Part shown: in pieces, positions 61,884 to 64,000 of the stretch
Layout: each line of letters begins with the position of its first letter
How positions within the stretch are numbered: position 1 is the stretch's first letter
Source: Variovorax ginsengisoli
GTDB lineage: Bacteria > Pseudomonadota > Gammaproteobacteria > Burkholderiales > Burkholderiaceae_C
Length of the DNA: 64,000 bases
Direction of reading: 5' to 3'
Assembly (NCBI RefSeq): GCF_030811835.1
Contig: NZ_JAUSRO010000010.1
Coordinates: forward strand, 1-64,000
Notes under the pieces: model-generated
Databases searched by the model: none
Told to the model about the DNA's origin: nothing
The model's input: the letters and a program-made list of their open reading frames with translations, nothing else
Program-made: the position numbers and the translations under genes

Positions 61884-62441
61884 ATGTCGTCCGCTACATC
61901 GGGTCGACGCCCGGTGCACACGCGCCGCATCGTCTGCGAGGGCTTCGCGCGCGACGACGGGCTGTTCGACATCGAAGGCACGCTGACCGACACCAAGCCC
62001 TTCGCGTTGGCGCTGCCCGAGGGCTCGGTCGACGGCGGCCAGCCGATCCACCAGATGAAGGTGCGCCTGGGCATCGACCGCGACTTCGTCATCCGCGAGG
62101 CCGTGGCGCAGACGCTGCACGCGCCCTATGGCGTCTGCGGCGACATCGCCGACAGCTACCGTCAGCTTGTCGGCCTGCGCATCGAGCCCGGCTTCACGCA
62201 GGCCGTGAAGCGCCGCTTTCGCGGCATGCTCGGCTGCTCGCACATGACCGAGCTGCTGCCGCCGATGGCGACCACGGCCTTCCAGATCCTCTGGGCGCAG
62301 CCCGACGGGTTCGGCGGCGCCGACGCGCAGGGGAGCCCGCAGCGCAGCTCGCCGCTCGGTGGCTGCCATGCGCTGCGGCTCGATGGCGCCGTGGTGCGGC
62401 GGCACTTTGCGCACCTTCTTTCTTCCAACGCCACAGGCTAG
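61884..62441 (+). CDS. DUF2889 family protein
   Basis: This is a 185-residue soluble protein with the DUF2889 N-terminal signature (VHTRRIVCEGFARDDGLFDI, EGTLTDTKPF) followed by IHQMKVRLGIDRDFVI and FRGMLGCSHMTELLPP. Function is not established. It is found here in catabolic company immediately after the racemase (1-bp gap), so a role in the same pathway is inferred from position only. Confidence 0.8.
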   Translation: MSSATSGRRPVHTRRIVCEGFARDDGLFDIEGTLTDTKPFALALPEGSVDGGQPIHQMKVRLGIDRDFVIREAVAQTLHAPYGVCGDIADSYRQLVGLRIEPGFTQAVKRRFRGMLGCSHMTELLPPMATTAFQILWAQPDGFGGADAQGSPQRSSPLGGCHALRLDGAVVRRHFAHLLSSNATG

Positions 62442-62448
62442 CCAGCGC

Positions 62449-63492
62449 ATGGACTATTCCGGCATTCATCGACCCGTGCGCGCGCTCGTGCCGGCGGACG
62501 ACGGCGACCATCCGATCGAGGCGCATCCCTTCTTCAACGAGAGCCGCTACATCCACCTGGTCGACGGCGCCGCGGGCGTGGGTGGATGGTTCCGCATCGG
62601 CCGCCGCCCGAACCAGGGTTTCGCGGAGATGACCGTGTGCCTCTACCTGCCCGACGGGCAGGTCGGCTTCATGCATGCCAAGCCGTCCATGGCGGCCGGC
62701 GACGGCCTGGCGGCGGCGGGACTGTCCTTTCAGATCGATGCGGCCTTCCAGCGCATGCGGGTGCGCTATGCGGGCCCGCTGTGCCTGATGCCCGATGGGC
62801 GCGCGATGGAGGACCCGAAGGCCGCATTCAAGACCCATCCGCGCGTGAACTGCACCATTGCCCTCCAGCTCACGGCCGTCGCACCCGCGCACGGGGGTGA
62901 GCTGCTCGAGGCCGATGGTCGCCCGTACGACGAGGGCGAGGGCCGCTACTTCGCGCGCGCGCACTACGACCAGTCGCTGCGTGGCAGCGGGTTGATCACG
63001 GTCGATGGGCGCTGCCATGCGGTCAACGGGTTCGGGCTGCGCGACCACTCGTGGGGGCCACGCATCTGGCAGTCGATCCCCTGGTATCGCTGGTTTCCCT
63101 GCACCTTCGACGAGGGCTTCTCGATCTGCCTGATCATGGTTCGCAAGGCGGATGGCGAGCATGTCGAGACCGGTTTCGTGCACGAGGACGGCGAGATGCT
63201 GCACGTCCACGACATCGCGCTCGAGACCGACTACGACGCGCAGCACTACCCGACGGGCTTTCGTCTGCGCTGCAGCGACGAGCGCGGGCGCATCTATGCG
63301 ATCACAGGCGAAACGCTCAATGCCGTGCCTTGCCGGCATGTGCGCTCGCTGGCCGACGGCGCGACGGACACCACGCGCATCATGGAATCCATGACCCGCT
63401 ACACCTGCAACGGCAAGGTCGGCTACGGCTTGGCGGAGTACATGGACCATGTGGCGGACGGCGTGTTCGAAGGCGTCCGGGCCGGGTACTGA
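62449..63492 (+). CDS. Protein of the DUF7064/DUF7065 type (CrtC/AttH-like beta-barrel)
   Basis: This 347-residue protein has an RYIHLVDGAAGVGGWFRIGRR N-terminal region and a GFGLRDHSWGPRIWQ motif, which resembles lipocalin-like hydroxyneurosporene-synthase/AttH folds. I assign the DUF7064/7065 grouping from memory with moderate certainty. Substrates of related proteins are hydrophobic. It starts 7 bp after the DUF2889 gene and is followed by a phosphotransferase-like gene, so the three form a downstream unit of the island. Confidence 0.7.
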   Translation: MDYSGIHRPVRALVPADDGDHPIEAHPFFNESRYIHLVDGAAGVGGWFRIGRRPNQGFAEMTVCLYLPDGQVGFMHAKPSMAAGDGLAAAGLSFQIDAAFQRMRVRYAGPLCLMPDGRAMEDPKAAFKTHPRVNCTIALQLTAVAPAHGGELLEADGRPYDEGEGRYFARAHYDQSLRGSGLITVDGRCHAVNGFGLRDHSWGPRIWQSIPWYRWFPCTFDEGFSICLIMVRKADGEHVETGFVHEDGEMLHVHDIALETDYDAQHYPTGFRLRCSDERGRIYAITGETLNAVPCRHVRSLADGATDTTRIMESMTRYTCNGKVGYGLAEYMDHVADGVFEGVRAGY

Positions 63493-63496
63493 ACGC

Positions 63497-64000
63497 ATGG
63501 ATGCCGGTTCCGTCGCCGCCCGCCTGTGGCCCCTCGTCGCGCGCTGGGTGCCGGGCGCCACCGGGGTGGGCGACGTCAAGGCGCTCGCTGGCGGCGCCAG
63601 CCAGGCGATCTGGTCCTTCGATGCGCTCACGCCCGAAGGCGCCATGCCGCTGGTGCTGCGCTGCGCCCAGCAATGGAGCGCCGAAGGGCAGGCGGGCAGC
63701 GTCGACATGACGACCGAGGCGCAGCTGCTGCGCCTGGCGGCCGACGGCGGTGTGCCGGTCCCGGTGGTGCGCGGCGTGCTGGCGCCGGCGGACAGCCTGG
63801 GTGAAGGCTTCGCCATGGACCGCGTCGCGGGCGAGGCGGACGGCCGCACGATCCTGCGCGACCCGGCCTTCGCGACCGTCCGGCCGACGCTGGCCGCGAC
63901 GTGCGGCCGCCTGATGGCGCGCATTCACCGGATGCCATCGGACCGGCTGCCGCCACTGCGCTTCGGGCAGGCGGCGGACGAGTGCCGCGCCTGGGCGGCG
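63497..64000 (+). CDS. Phosphotransferase-family protein (APH/ACAD10-like), truncated by window edge
   Basis: Only the first 168 residues are visible. The sequence GDVKALAGGASQAIWSFDAL and MPLVLRCAQQWS is the nucleotide-binding lobe of aminoglycoside-phosphotransferase-like kinases; MDRVAGEADGRTILRDP and ATCGRLMARIHRMP follow. Kinase domains of this type are paired with acyl-CoA dehydrogenases that act on 4-hydroxyacids (ACAD10/11-type). The C-terminus lies outside the window. Confidence 0.82.
   Translation, partial: MDAGSVAARLWPLVARWVPGATGVGDVKALAGGASQAIWSFDALTPEGAMPLVLRCAQQWSAEGQAGSVDMTTEAQLLRLAADGGVPVPVVRGVLAPADSLGEGFAMDRVAGEADGRTILRDPAFATVRPTLAATCGRLMARIHRMPSDRLPPLRFGQAADECRAWAA

Overview
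The window is high-GC DNA (roughly two thirds G+C by eye) with betaproteobacterial traits: a tripartite-tricarboxylate (Bug) receptor, tandem Liv-type ABC transporters each carrying a CoA ligase, GC-rich CCCCC-TCAA-GGGGG intergenic hairpins and frequent ATGA start/stop overlaps. A Burkholderiales host, probably Comamonadaceae (Variovorax-like), fits best. This is inferred from gene content, not from a marker gene.

Layout. (1) Positions 1-5.7 kb are accessory: a truncated IS3-family transposase, an ArdC-type antirestriction protein, and a minus-strand operon of a J-domain protein with three proteins I do not recognise. (2) Positions 5.7-9.3 kb hold a glucarate catabolic operon (5-dehydro-4-deoxyglucarate dehydratase, Bug receptor, glucarate dehydratase) behind a pair of inverted LacI-like operators. 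(3) From 9.4 kb to the end lies one very large CoA-thioester catabolic island. It encodes a Rieske ring-hydroxylating oxygenase (alpha/beta) with a divergent [2Fe-2S] ferredoxin and a distant ferredoxin reductase. It also has four acyl-CoA ligases, three acyl-CoA dehydrogenases, six free-standing or domain-fused crotonases plus a FadJ-like fusion, two HAD-domain proteins (one is that FadJ fusion), three thiolases, an HMG-CoA-synthase-like/DUF35 fusion, two family III CoA-transferase-fold proteins (one with the full alpha-methylacyl-CoA racemase residue set), a TesB-like thioesterase, an SDR, an HSL-type hydrolase, and two full Liv transporters.

Regulation ties the island together. Five copies of a palindrome (TAGACCG-N6-CGGTCTA type) sit on or next to promoters before the SnoaL-crotonase operon, between ferredoxin and oxygenase, in front of the reductase, in front of the first Liv operon, and in front of an acyl-CoA dehydrogenase operon. 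Two of these intergenic regions also carry divergent, closely similar TetR regulators. A second 16-bp palindrome (TCGTCGGATNNGACGA) occurs four times in the distal half.

Working model: a carboxylic acid enters through the Liv systems, is activated to CoA, is epimerised at an alpha-methyl centre, is shortened by beta-oxidation-like steps, and is oxygenated by the Rieske system. The substrate cannot be read from the sequence. An alpha-methyl-branched or aryl-alkanoic acid (terpenoid-, steroid-side-chain- or profen-like) is the best guess. The window ends inside a phosphotransferase-like gene.
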